Positions 1 to 8,534 of a stretch of DNA of 25,371 nucleotides are shown in pieces. The stretch covers positions 1 to 25,371 of the forward strand of contig NZ_CATWFF010000007.1 of assembly GCF_958350005.1 (NCBI RefSeq), written 5' to 3'. This DNA comes from an uncultured Megasphaera sp. (GTDB taxonomy: Bacteria > Bacillota > Negativicutes > Veillonellales > Megasphaeraceae). The notes under the pieces were generated by a model. It was not told the origin of the DNA, did no database searches, and saw nothing but the letters and a program-made list of their open reading frames with translations. The position numbers were made by a program, and so were the translations under genes. Each line of letters begins with the position of its first letter. The first letter of the stretch is position 1.

Positions 1-1073
1 TCCTCGACAGTGAGCTGGTGTTTGGCTTCCCCACCTTTATCGCCCAGTGCATATGTATACGTTTGGTCGCCTTCTGTATACGTTCCTGCTGCTACTAGTA
101 CACGGCCGGCATCCATCTGTTCCCACGTGCCGCCCCACTTTGTATTCGGATCAAACTCAATTGTAAAATCTCGTACTGTCCCAACAGGCTGACTCTGCAA
201 GGCAACATGATACAGCTTAAATCTTGCTGTCCCATCTGTCACGATACTATTTATAGTTCTTGGCAAGGATGGTTCTGTTTCTGCTGTTGTCCCAGCTGTA
301 ACACATTCAAGATATGCCCAGCTTGGCAAATTCGGCGAATAGGCATAATCCCCTACACCATATGTCTTGCTGCGTTGCAATAAATTTATAGCTGCATACG
401 CATAAGTACCATTTCCCATAAGGGCCATATTCTGCGCCCCTGCAGGCGGTGCCGGCACCATACCGCGTACGCCAGCGGCTGACGCCGTAGCTCCGACAAA
501 ATCTTTGTGGGCGTCAGTATCTTCATTGTGCGCTTTAAACTTTACATCTATCGCCGTGCCATGAGCTCCCCTGTCATTATTATGCTCCTCCAGCAGGATA
601 TAGTATTTTTCCAACGTCAAGGCATTGTTGACATCGATCAGCCCCGTCACATTATCGTTATCACCTATTGCAATACCAATACGCAGCGTCTGATACGGCA
701 TGATTTCTGATTCATCGGCAATATAACTTGTGTAGTTGCCTGCATTACTGTACGAGATTAATTTTACCGTTCCATCATCGCCATTCTTGCCATACAGACC
801 GACTTCCCGGTGATAAAATCCCGTCTTAATGCCTTCATTATTATAGATAAATTCGCATTGGGCCTTGCCATTTCCTAAATTAAGGTACGAGGCAAGCGTA
901 ACTTCTTTCTTTGGATTTATGACATCAGTCAATGTACGTATTTCGCCGTCAAATTGCCCGTCACCCAACATGACATGGGTAATAATCAATCGGTCTTCTG
1001 TTTTTCCTGAACCAGCACGAGCCAGCATATCCATGCCCTGCTGAGTCATTTTCATATTTGGGAATTTTGCCAT
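1..1073 (-). CDS. Tail fiber protein, N-terminal part (DUF3751 type), cut by window edge
   Basis: This frame is open from an ATG at 1073 to the left edge, 357 codons without a stop, so the C-terminus is missing. The start MAKFPNMKMTQQG, followed by a segment with 'ITHVMLGDGQFDG' and later 'GFYHREVGLYG', matches what I know of the phage tail-collar fiber N-terminal family (DUF3751), which anchors the fiber to the baseplate. Near the edge, 'PNTKWGGTWEQMDAGRVLVA' and 'GGEAKHQLTVEE' resemble the repeat-like distal region of many fibers that ends in a short receptor-binding tip. The ATG directly abuts the stop of the preceding tail protein I gene, so it is the last gene of the baseplate run. Location matches xkdV of PBSX. 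Role, inferred: host receptor binding. Fold assignment is fairly sure; tip specificity cannot be seen. Confidence 0.85.
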   Translation of the reverse strand, partial: MAKFPNMKMTQQGMDMLARAGSGKTEDRLIITHVMLGDGQFDGEIRTLTDVINPKKEVTLASYLNLGNGKAQCEFIYNNEGIKTGFYHREVGLYGKNGDDGTVKLISYSNAGNYTSYIADESEIMPYQTLRIGIAIGDNDNVTGLIDVNNALTLEKYYILLEEHNNDRGAHGTAIDVKFKAHNEDTDAHKDFVGATASAAGVRGMVPAPPAGAQNMALMGNGTYAYAAINLLQRSKTYGVGDYAYSPNLPSWAYLECVTAGTTAETEPSLPRTINSIVTDGTARFKLYHVALQSQPVGTVRDFTIEFDPNTKWGGTWEQMDAGRVLVAAGTYTEGDQTYTYALGDKGGEAKHQLTVE

Positions 1074-1715
1074 TTACAATTCACATCCTATCTCTGTCGT
1101 TATAATTTCAACGGGTATAGCCGCAAAGGCCATATCCCAGTCGATTGGGTCTATCGTATAGCCTGTATCCGCTTCTATGATTGCATCTTCAGCGATTGAT
1201 ACCATAGCGCCGATTTTTACATCTTGCGCCAAGTGCTGTATCTCCATAAAGCGGTATCCTAAATGCGCCGGCTTCAGTAACTCAATAGCTCCGTCCAGGC
1301 CCTTCAAGTCAAAGCAGCTATCCTTTGTAAACTGAATCTCAAAATAGTATTCCTCGTTCCGCGGGATGACGTCGGCTGACATGTCATTGACGTATTGATT
1401 GGCCAGATACTCCAAAAATAGCTCATTGACGATTAGGTTCCGGTTTAATATCAGCTTAATTTGCAGACGCCGGTTTAAATAATCGTCCAGCCGTGCCGGC
1501 GTTACAGCGACAAAATCCTCCCAGTATTTTAGGCCCCATGTCGCCGTGTCGATAAACAGCTGGTCCAGCACGTCTTGTATGTACAGACGTATCTTCTCAT
1601 GCTCTGCGCTGGCCGCGTCGGCTAAACAACTAAATTCATGATCCTTTTTCAGATATGGCGGCAGATAACGTAATATGTCAACTGTCCCGTGCCGCAGCCA
1701 AATATCATTGCGCAC
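1074..1715 (-). CDS. Tail protein I-like, DUF2313 (XkdU/YmfQ family)
   Basis: A 213-residue protein. The N-terminus 'DILRYLPPYLKKDHEF' and the central 'TWGLKYWEDFVAVTP' with 'RRLQIKLILNRN' are the usual signature of the DUF2313 (XkdU, YmfQ) phage family. The family's length is about 200 residues. It sits between baseplate J and the tail fiber, the conserved position for the protein that links the baseplate wedge to the fibers. Its start overlaps the end of the baseplate J gene by 11 bases, which suggests translational coupling. No membrane or signal segments are visible. Function is inferred from family and synteny with xkdU; the biochemical role in this phage is not known. Confidence 0.88.
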   Translation of the reverse strand: MRNDIWLRHGTVDILRYLPPYLKKDHEFSCLADAASAEHEKIRLYIQDVLDQLFIDTATWGLKYWEDFVAVTPARLDDYLNRRLQIKLILNRNLIVNELFLEYLANQYVNDMSADVIPRNEEYYFEIQFTKDSCFDLKGLDGAIELLKPAHLGYRFMEIQHLAQDVKIGAMVSIAEDAIIEADTGYTIDPIDWDMAFAAIPVEIITTEIGCEL

Positions 1716-2766
1716 GCAGCGTCACCTCCCCGACAACGGGTATCTCATCGTCGGCCAGCTCGATGTTTTCTATGTCATCATTCAGCGTCAGATCTTTGTA
1801 ATCCGTAATTCCTGTCAACACTGATTCCTCAAGTATTGTATTGCCTACCTGCGCATAGGATACATAGGACGCGGTTAACGCCACTGTCTTGAAATACCCG
1901 TTGACCGCCGTCTGGATGCCGTCTTCCCTTCCGGTTCCGCTTGTCGCCGTCAGGGCAATATCTATTGTCACCGGCGTAAAACTGGCAACAGTTACGGTCG
2001 CTCCAATGGGCGCATTGTCATCAATGTAATCCTTTACTTTATGAATGAGATCTGTGCTAGCAATATTACCGTCCGCATCCATAATAAGGACTTTTACCGT
2101 ACCATTTCCAGCCCATAAAGGTAGTACTTTTGCACTGCCGACACCTGCGATACTGGTCGCCCAAATCTGGTATTGATTGGCATTGCCGCTTGTCGCCGGC
2201 TGCCGCACTTTAAACAACAGACGTTCCAGTAATTCTGCGTCCGTTTCTTCTTCAAAACCGTCATATGCCGCCGCTTCATTGGTAACGGTTTGCACACCGT
2301 ATATGCTGACAGGTATCTTGATGATAGTTTCCGCGTCAACGTTGTACGCTGCACCCGCTTTCTGGGCCTCCGCTTTGACTTCTGCCGTCCCATCTGCCCC
2401 AATCTGTGCGCCGGCGACCGTTAAAAAGTTGATTCCTTCGACCGTCGAAAAGAGCGAGCCTTTCGGTATGGCCGCGTTGGCCTCCCCCGTAATCTTTAAG
2501 ATGACGACGGCTTTTGTCGCCGCCTTCCGCAGGATGCCATGTTCTTCCGCCTTATCCGTCAAATACGATCCCCAGCTGGTCTGTGGGAACGCCGCATCTA
2601 TGATTAGATCCATTTCGGCGTATGCTTTTTCAAACTCTACGGCGTTGGCTGATAAAGTATCCCCTGCAAATGTACCGGCAACACTAGTCAGCGCATTGCC
2701 TGCATTCTCATTAAATCGCTTGCGCAGGCGGCTTAATATCGTCAGATGGTCTTCCGCCTCAAACAT
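1705..2766 (-). CDS. Baseplate J-like protein (XkdT family)
   Basis: A 353-residue protein matching the baseplate J family (P2 gpJ, PBSX XkdT) in length and layout. The N-terminal 'TSWGSYLTDKAEEHGI' and 'AIPKGSLFSTVEGINFLT' segments are the typical family motif, as is 'DAELLERLLFKVRQPATSGNANQYQIWA' (split here by its parts: ELLERL, RQPATSGNANQY, VGSAKVLP). The product is a wedge component of a contractile-tail baseplate. The gene starts one base after the end of the gp25-like gene, with a purine-rich ribosome site (GGAGGTG) just upstream, and overlaps the next gene by 11 bases. The protein supports calling the phage contractile-tailed. Confidence 0.93.
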   Translation of the reverse strand: MFEAEDHLTILSRLRKRFNENAGNALTSVAGTFAGDTLSANAVEFEKAYAEMDLIIDAAFPQTSWGSYLTDKAEEHGILRKAATKAVVILKITGEANAAIPKGSLFSTVEGINFLTVAGAQIGADGTAEVKAEAQKAGAAYNVDAETIIKIPVSIYGVQTVTNEAAAYDGFEEETDAELLERLLFKVRQPATSGNANQYQIWATSIAGVGSAKVLPLWAGNGTVKVLIMDADGNIASTDLIHKVKDYIDDNAPIGATVTVASFTPVTIDIALTATSGTGREDGIQTAVNGYFKTVALTASYVSYAQVGNTILEESVLTGITDYKDLTLNDDIENIELADDEIPVVGEVTLRAQ

Positions 2767-2767
2767 A

Positions 2768-3193
2768 TTACACCTCCGTTTTTACGCTCTCTTTGCCATA
2801 TACCGTACGGACATCTATGGTCATGTATATCCTCTTCTTATCCTGGCTGTACGATACGCTAGTCACAGCCAGAATATACGGATTGACGAGCAGCGCCGCT
2901 CGTATATAGTCAAACAAGCGGTTGCTCTCGACAGCATCATTGGGCACACGGCCGATGAAATGCTCTAATTCCGCACCGTAATCGTCAAAATATGCCCTGT
3001 ATCGGTATCTCTCCACATATAAGGCTTTGCGTATCCATATTTTCAGGGCCTCGTTGCCGGTAACGACAATATGATTTCCTGCATCGTCGTGTTTAAATAC
3101 ATTGGCTTTAAAGTCCCAGTCCATTTCGCGGAACATTGGCAATGTTGTTGCCACATCTGCCACCGCAGGTGCCGCCATGAATGGATTACTCAT
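2768..3193 (-). CDS. gp25-like baseplate wedge protein, DUF2634 (XkdS family)
   Basis: A 141-residue protein with the DUF2634/XkdS pattern: an N-terminal 'DWDFKANVFKHDDAGNHIVVTGNEALKIW' region (key parts WDF, GNEALKIWIRKAL) followed by 'RYRYRAYFDDYGAEL' and a C-terminal beta-rich part. The family is the counterpart of T4 gp25 and P2 gpW, the baseplate wedge component that contacts the sheath. Its start overlaps the stop of the DUF2577 gene in an ATGA-type 4-base overlap, and the baseplate J gene follows after one base, so the three genes are tightly coupled. Function is from family and synteny. Confidence 0.9.
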   Translation of the reverse strand: MSNPFMAAPAVADVATTLPMFREMDWDFKANVFKHDDAGNHIVVTGNEALKIWIRKALYVERYRYRAYFDDYGAELEHFIGRVPNDAVESNRLFDYIRAALLVNPYILAVTSVSYSQDKKRIYMTIDVRTVYGKESVKTEV

Positions 3194-3636
3194 ATCATCC
3201 CTCCATCCAGCCGGACAAGCCGACGAATAAACACAATGTAATCCTGGGCGGTCTGCATATCATCGCTGCTGTAAATCGGCAGCAATGCTACTTTATCTCC
3301 GACTTCCCAGGTATCTGTATAAATCAGGCTTGCCGTGTAGTCGTTATCAATCGGGTGATTATGGCTTTCATAGGCTGCATCGCCACTGCCTCCGCCGCGA
3401 TTCTGCGTCACGCTGACGATATGGCCTCGCACGGTCCGCAGGTGCCCCAGCAGGCAATACTCGTCAATCCACAAGTGGCTTCTGTCAATAGGTATGCCGT
3501 TGGCCATAATGACTAAATCCGGCGGGACCTGCACGACCTCGCCGATGATACAGCCCTGCTGCAGACCGTTGCGCTTTGCATTAGCGGTCATCATCTCAGC
3601 CAGCTGCTTATACGGATCGTCTGTTTTTCTCGCCAT
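3190..3636 (-). CDS. DUF2577 baseplate-associated protein (XkdR family)
   Basis: A 148-residue protein beginning MARKTDDPYKQLAEMM. The segment 'GCIIGEVVQVPPDLVI' and the region ending 'TWEVGDKVALLPIYSSDD' fit DUF2577, known from XkdR in PBSX-like elements. It resembles an OB-like domain between the hub protein and the gp25-like protein, the usual position. A role in baseplate or spike assembly is likely but the family is not characterised in detail as far as I know. Four-base gap from the upstream hub gene and 4-base overlap with the downstream gene. Confidence 0.85.
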   Translation of the reverse strand: MARKTDDPYKQLAEMMTANAKRNGLQQGCIIGEVVQVPPDLVIMANGIPIDRSHLWIDEYCLLGHLRTVRGHIVSVTQNRGGGSGDAAYESHNHPIDNDYTASLIYTDTWEVGDKVALLPIYSSDDMQTAQDYIVFIRRLVRLDGGMI

Positions 3637-3640
3637 TTCC

Positions 3641-5194
3641 TCACCCCCTACTTGCTTTGATAATCTTTGTCGGCGTCATGCCGACATCCATGTAATCACG
3701 GCTGTGAACCGTGATCATTTTTGACGAACTGTTGCCGTAGTAGCCGCCATTGCCGTCATAGATGACGACGTGGTCGTCATCGCCGTATACGATGGCGTCG
3801 CCTGCCTCCAGGCTTCCTGCGTCAAAGTCCTGCAGCAGTCCGGCGCTGTCGGCGTCGGCTACCATAGACGGCACACTGACGACGCCGTTATTGGCCTCCT
3901 GCGCCAGAAACGGGCTGTAATAACCGCCGATTTTTCCTACGGCCTCTGCGCAGCCATTGCGGCCGTTATCCATCGTCTGGCCGCCCCAGGCGGACCACCC
4001 GGCATTTAATCCCTGTTCAACGTTTAAAGTCCCCGTCGCGCTGTACGTCGGCTGTTTTCCGCGTCCGGCTGATTTGAAAACAGGCTCTGCAACATCTTGC
4101 TGCTCAATAACCGGTGCAGTTGGTGTATCTGGCATATATTCCAGTGTCAGGCTCATAGTATGAACATTATCAGCAAAGCGATGCGTATCACTCTTGATAA
4201 AAAACGTCCCTTTCAGCTGCTCTTCCTGCACGACGATGCTGTATCCCGTAATACACTGAATATTTCCCAGTCCTTCCAGGCTCGACTCCTCGCGCATCTG
4301 CTTCAGCTTCTCTTTAGCCGCTTTGACATTATCTACGGTTTCGCCCTGCCTCGGCGGCTGCATTTTATAGATGCTCTGGATCATGCCATAATGCATCACG
4401 TCATCATTGACAGTAAATACTTGGCAGACACGACCAACGCTGTCCACAGCCTTGACACGATTTACCATACTTTCAATACTTTGCGAGTGCTCCGTATGGT
4501 CGACATTGACAGCATCACTGGCAATATATCCCTCAATGACTGTCCCTTTTTGTACGATCGTCACTTTGTCCAGTAAACAGACAACAGTAAAATCCAGCCC
4601 CGCCAGCGGGTAGTTTGCCGTATCAGCCCGCGTTTTATCCTGCAGCATACGAAAAATCTCCGTACAGCTCTTGCCGTCAGCAATAAAGTTGACGACCGTT
4701 GGTATCTGCAGTATATCGTCGGCCACGGGTATCCCGATTTCGGCGCAGGTCTGTTTGATAACATCCGTCACAGTTACATTACTGAATATAAGCTGTACCC
4801 TTGATTTGGCCAGGTAAATCATGTCATCATAAGCCACAAATGAATAGGTAAACTGGCTCGTGTTACGTTTGCGATAAAAAATACGTCCACAGAATATTTC
4901 AACAGGTGCCGCTGCGTCGTCTTCAGCGTAAAAGGCGTAGATAAAGCCGCCAATCTCCATGTTCAGCGGTGTAAAGGTCCTGTCATTTTTCGTCGTATTG
5001 TATGCAACCTCAAACGACAGTTTCCGTGCCGCCTGGTCGGCGTCGCCGCTCCATGTTGTTGTTGTAACGTAATGCGTAATATCCCGCATCACATCCGGCT
5101 CCGTATGGGGCGCACTGTTTTTCCGGGCCTCGTCGAGTCGCTGCTGCTCGGCAGTCGTAAGCGGCGGCGAGCTGTAATAGATAGATAATTCCAT
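3641..5194 (-). CDS. XkdQ-like tail hub protein fused to a C-terminal Cys/His cell-wall peptidase domain
   Basis: A 517-residue protein with two parts. Residues about 1-360 match the XkdQ/YqbQ hub family: 'DITHYVTTTTWSGD', 'FEVAYN', 'GRIFYRKRNTSQFTYSFVAYD' in pieces, a form of the gpD/gp27-like hub. Residues about 395-517 form an extra domain with 'NGRNGCAEAVGKIG' (Cys415) and 'EAGDAIVYGDDDHVVIYDGN' (His475) followed by 'YYGNSS' (Asn488), the order of catalytic residues in NlpC/P60 or CHAP-like cysteine peptidases. PBSX XkdQ lacks this tail and is, from memory, roughly 320-340 residues. I infer that the hub carries the enzyme that opens peptidoglycan at the tail tip during injection. This fits the tape measure here, which shows no lytic transglycosylase domain. 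The exact peptidase family is uncertain. Confidence 0.88.
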   Translation of the reverse strand: MELSIYYSSPPLTTAEQQRLDEARKNSAPHTEPDVMRDITHYVTTTTWSGDADQAARKLSFEVAYNTTKNDRTFTPLNMEIGGFIYAFYAEDDAAAPVEIFCGRIFYRKRNTSQFTYSFVAYDDMIYLAKSRVQLIFSNVTVTDVIKQTCAEIGIPVADDILQIPTVVNFIADGKSCTEIFRMLQDKTRADTANYPLAGLDFTVVCLLDKVTIVQKGTVIEGYIASDAVNVDHTEHSQSIESMVNRVKAVDSVGRVCQVFTVNDDVMHYGMIQSIYKMQPPRQGETVDNVKAAKEKLKQMREESSLEGLGNIQCITGYSIVVQEEQLKGTFFIKSDTHRFADNVHTMSLTLEYMPDTPTAPVIEQQDVAEPVFKSAGRGKQPTYSATGTLNVEQGLNAGWSAWGGQTMDNGRNGCAEAVGKIGGYYSPFLAQEANNGVVSVPSMVADADSAGLLQDFDAGSLEAGDAIVYGDDDHVVIYDGNGGYYGNSSSKMITVHSRDYMDVGMTPTKIIKASRG

Positions 5195-5202
5195 GTGCCC
5201 TC

Positions 5203-5943
5203 CTAAAAATTGATATACGTGTCGTCAGCCACTTGCACCCGCGTTTTGGTGACATGCAGAACTTGACCAACACTGATACTGCCGGACTTGGCAAGCTGTT
5301 TAAACATGGACAGCTTGTTGGCCTGCTGCTGCGTAATGGATGCAAACTGTCCGACAGACCGAGCCGCCACGTCCATCAGGTTGTCGCCGGGATAAACCGT
5401 AATATTACGCTCTTTGACTGTCTCGGCAACTCGCGATTTTAGCCCTGTCGCATCATTGATAACCGTTTCGGCAATAGGTCGGACGTAACGGTATTCGCGC
5501 AGGTCGACAGTAAAATATACATCGCCGGAGCCGTCGCGCTCGCCGTATTTAAGCGCCTGTATGGTACAGGCCGTACTGACGGACGTCCCGCTGATGGTGA
5601 GCTGGCACGGCTGGCCGGCCTCGGCGAATTGTTTCAGTGTCTCAATACTGCCGTATGGATCGCCGCTCGGCATAGTCTGCTCAAAGCCGTACGCCTGAGC
5701 AGGAAAAAAGCTGTCAATGGATACCGTCGCCAGTCCCCGTTTCCCCAGCATGCCGATTTCACCGAGAGCGTTTACGTTAACTGTGCCATTTTGATACGTA
5801 TGTGCTATTTCAAATGATTTCGGCGATACGGGAAATGTAACCTGGTCGCCGGCGCAGGACAAGACAAAACTGGCTCCGGCATTGGAGCCAGCTCCTAATA
5901 AAGATGAAATGGCAGTCGATAAAAAATTAATAAACGACGCCAT
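5203..5943 (-). CDS. LysM-containing tail protein (XkdP family)
   Basis: A 246-residue protein. The first ~140 residues ('FVLSCAGDQVTFPVSPKSFE', 'IGMLGKRGLATVSIDSFFPA') match the XkdP/YqbP core. The C-terminal ~55 residues read 'NITVYPGDNLMDVAARSVGQ' and end 'ISVGQVLHVTK', a LysM module that in other proteins binds N-acetylglucosamine polymers. The protein is thought to act between tape measure and hub, comparable to T4 gp53. Its start overlaps the final base of the tape-measure stop, and the hub follows after eight bases. A role in peptidoglycan contact next to the hub peptidase is an inference. Confidence 0.9.
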   Translation of the reverse strand: MASFINFLSTAISSLLGAGSNAGASFVLSCAGDQVTFPVSPKSFEIAHTYQNGTVNVNALGEIGMLGKRGLATVSIDSFFPAQAYGFEQTMPSGDPYGSIETLKQFAEAGQPCQLTISGTSVSTACTIQALKYGERDGSGDVYFTVDLREYRYVRPIAETVINDATGLKSRVAETVKERNITVYPGDNLMDVAARSVGQFASITQQQANKLSMFKQLAKSGSISVGQVLHVTKTRVQVADDTYINF

Positions 5944-8534
5944 TATATCGCCCCCTCGTTTTGATTTGCCATGCGTACCGACAATTCATAGACAATTTCA
6001 TTTGCAAGTTCTCTCGCTGTTTCAGGTGTTACGGCTGCGCCGGTGAAGGTAATGTTAATGTCCCCGAACGCGACGTTGCCGGACCGCCTGCCTGCCGTAT
6101 AGGCAGCATTTAGTGATTGACTGTGCGGCCATACCTGTGTCCCTGTCGGCAGATTGATGACTTCAGCGCCGCGGTCATGGACGACGGCCGGACCGCCGCG
6201 CCAATACTCTGTACCAGTATACAGATGCGGCAAGATCAGGCCAAAGTGCTGGCCGCCGACGTTCGGCACCCACTCCGGTATATCGACAGAAATACTGTTG
6301 ATTCCGTCGATAACAGCATTGATTGCACCGCGGATACCGTTCAATACGCCATCACATACGCCGCGAATGCCGCCAAAAATGCTGCTGAAAACCGTTACAA
6401 CACCCTGCCAGGCCATTGCCCAATTGCCGGAAAAGACGCCCGTAATAAAGGTAATTACACTGTCCAGCACGCCCAAAAACATCGTAATGACCGATGTTGC
6501 AATATTAATCGCTGTCACAATTGCATTGGATATGAGTCCGGCAGCCATAATAATAGCTGACAGCAAAGCGCCACCTAAAATAGCCGCCAGGGCTTCCAAC
6601 GGGATCAGTAACATGCCGAGTACTGTCCGGCCTTCAGCGGTTGCGCCGAAAAAGCCCCGCATGGCCGTTACGAGCGGTTCAAAGGTGTTATACACATTTT
6701 GCAAGGCTGGCTGTATCGCCGTCACTGCCGTGCCGACAGCATCCTGAATAGATTGCCACATGGACAAAAAGTACGGTGCGAACTGATCCCAACGCGTATA
6801 CAAAAGATATACGGCCCCGGCAATGGCAATCAATGCCAACCCCAACGGCGACAGAATAAAGGCCCGCGAGGCGACAGCTGCCGCCCGCAGGCTGGTACCC
6901 AGCGACCGAATCCCAACACCTGCGGCCGTCATGGCATTGCCGACGCCCGATACCGCCTGCATCAGGCTAAAGCTTCGGACCATATTGACGGCGGCCGTCC
7001 CCGTGCTGACCATGGAGGCCCGCAGCGCTGTCAGCCGTGCCGCCATGCCCGCCCGCGTCGGCAGTGCTGTCTGCATACTGGCACCGATGCTGGCCCAGCT
7101 GGCATTGCGGGCCGTAGTCGCAAAGTCTAAAACAGCCGTTCCGGCCCGTATAGCCTCTGTCCGTGCGCTTCTCAGCCCGCGAACAAGAGTACGCGTCATG
7201 ACTGCTACGCCGCGTGTCCCCTGCCCGGTATCTTTCATGCCGTTCCCGATATCAGCCAGCGTTTTATATACACCGCCGCCAACGGACAAAATGCCGCTCA
7301 TAGCAAAGGAAAAGGCCGTCAATGCAACAATGCCTGCCGCCAAGTCAAAGGCAAAAACCTTCATCCCGTCGGGCATTGCATTCAGCGTGTCGGCGAAACT
7401 GGCCAATACGTTTAATACGGCCGTCACCTGCGGTGTCACTGCTGTGCCGATGCTGATAGCCAATGATTCAAAACTGCCCAGCATACCGTCCAGCGTAACC
7501 TTCATGGTTTGCTGCATGATACTAAACTGGGCGTCGGAGCTGCCTGCCGCATTATTAATTGCGTCAGCCATGGCCTGATAGTCCTCCGGTGCCGTTTTAA
7601 TCAATGCCAGCAAACCACTGTAAGCGTCTTCACCCGCAAGCGCTTTCGCATATGCCACCTGCTCGGTATTAGATAAACCCATCATAGCCGTCCGCATCTG
7701 CCCGACGATCTGCTGCAGCCCGATAAAATTACCGGCCGCATCTTTCGTTTGCAATCCCAGGGCGGCAATAGCTTCGGCTGCTGGCTTCGGTGGCTCGGCC
7801 AGCCGCGAGAAGGTCGAACGCAGCGATGTGCCGATGGTACTGGCATCGATGCCGTTGTTGCGCATAATGGCCATGGCCGTCGAGAGTTCTTCAATAGATA
7901 CATTCAGGGCCGCTGCCGGCGCACCAGCGTACTGCATGGCTAAACTAAAGTCCTGCATGCCTAGGGCCGACTGGTTGGCCGCCATCTGCACGACGTCAGC
8001 TACATGAGCCGCATTGGCCGCAACATCACCGCTTTTTAAATTCCAGATATTTAAGGCGCTACTGACGACGTCGGACGTTGTCGCCAGATCTTCGCCGGAG
8101 GCAACTGAGGCCGTGATAATCGCCGGCATAGCCCCCATGATTTGCTGGGCGTTGTAGCCTGCGGCAGCAAGCCGGTCCATGCCCTGAGCCGCAGCGGTGG
8201 CACTGATCGGAAAATCTGCACCGAGTTGGGATGCCGTATTCCTAAGCTGCGTCATCTCTGCGGCTGTTGCACCTGCTTTAGCGCCGGCTGCCGTAATAGT
8301 CGCGTCAAAATCAATAAACGCGTTGGCCCCCAGGGCGGCAGCCGCAACGATTCCTGCACTGACAGGCATCAGGGTATTTCCCAAATCACCGAAAGCTCTA
8401 CCAACGTTTTGGATTTCCCGACCCAGCCGACGATGCATGGTTTCTGTCGCTGCCATATCGCGGCGTATATCGGCAAGGGGCCTTGTAACCCTGTCGACAA
8501 GGCGCATGACAAGGTCTATGTGTTTCTCGCTCAT
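5943..8534 (-). CDS. Tail tape measure protein, TP901 type
   Basis: An 863-residue protein. Residues about 75-340 form the TP901-type core ('FDATITAAGAKAGATAAEM', 'ELSTAMAIMRNNGIDASTIG', 'STFSRLAEPP'). Hydrophobic stretches follow at about 395-420, 560-580 and 640-700, as expected for a protein that enters the host membrane on injection. The end, 'TEYWRGGPAVVHDRGAEVI' and 'PTGTQVWPHSQS', is the common C-terminal motif of these proteins. I see no lysozyme or transglycosylase domain. Taking the usual rule of about 1.5 angstrom per residue, the tail would be near 130 nm. The ATG overlaps the stop of the frameshifted chaperone product (ATGA at 8531-8534), as in most tailed phages. Confidence 0.95.
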   Translation of the reverse strand: MSEKHIDLVMRLVDRVTRPLADIRRDMAATETMHRRLGREIQNVGRAFGDLGNTLMPVSAGIVAAAALGANAFIDFDATITAAGAKAGATAAEMTQLRNTASQLGADFPISATAAAQGMDRLAAAGYNAQQIMGAMPAIITASVASGEDLATTSDVVSSALNIWNLKSGDVAANAAHVADVVQMAANQSALGMQDFSLAMQYAGAPAAALNVSIEELSTAMAIMRNNGIDASTIGTSLRSTFSRLAEPPKPAAEAIAALGLQTKDAAGNFIGLQQIVGQMRTAMMGLSNTEQVAYAKALAGEDAYSGLLALIKTAPEDYQAMADAINNAAGSSDAQFSIMQQTMKVTLDGMLGSFESLAISIGTAVTPQVTAVLNVLASFADTLNAMPDGMKVFAFDLAAGIVALTAFSFAMSGILSVGGGVYKTLADIGNGMKDTGQGTRGVAVMTRTLVRGLRSARTEAIRAGTAVLDFATTARNASWASIGASMQTALPTRAGMAARLTALRASMVSTGTAAVNMVRSFSLMQAVSGVGNAMTAAGVGIRSLGTSLRAAAVASRAFILSPLGLALIAIAGAVYLLYTRWDQFAPYFLSMWQSIQDAVGTAVTAIQPALQNVYNTFEPLVTAMRGFFGATAEGRTVLGMLLIPLEALAAILGGALLSAIIMAAGLISNAIVTAINIATSVITMFLGVLDSVITFITGVFSGNWAMAWQGVVTVFSSIFGGIRGVCDGVLNGIRGAINAVIDGINSISVDIPEWVPNVGGQHFGLILPHLYTGTEYWRGGPAVVHDRGAEVINLPTGTQVWPHSQSLNAAYTAGRRSGNVAFGDINITFTGAAVTPETARELANEIVYELSVRMANQNEGAI

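Noticed and set aside
6823..7578. Plus-strand open frame opposite the tape measure gene
   Set aside because: Ala/Pro/Arg-rich low-complexity shadow of the GC-rich Ala-rich tape measure coding sequence.
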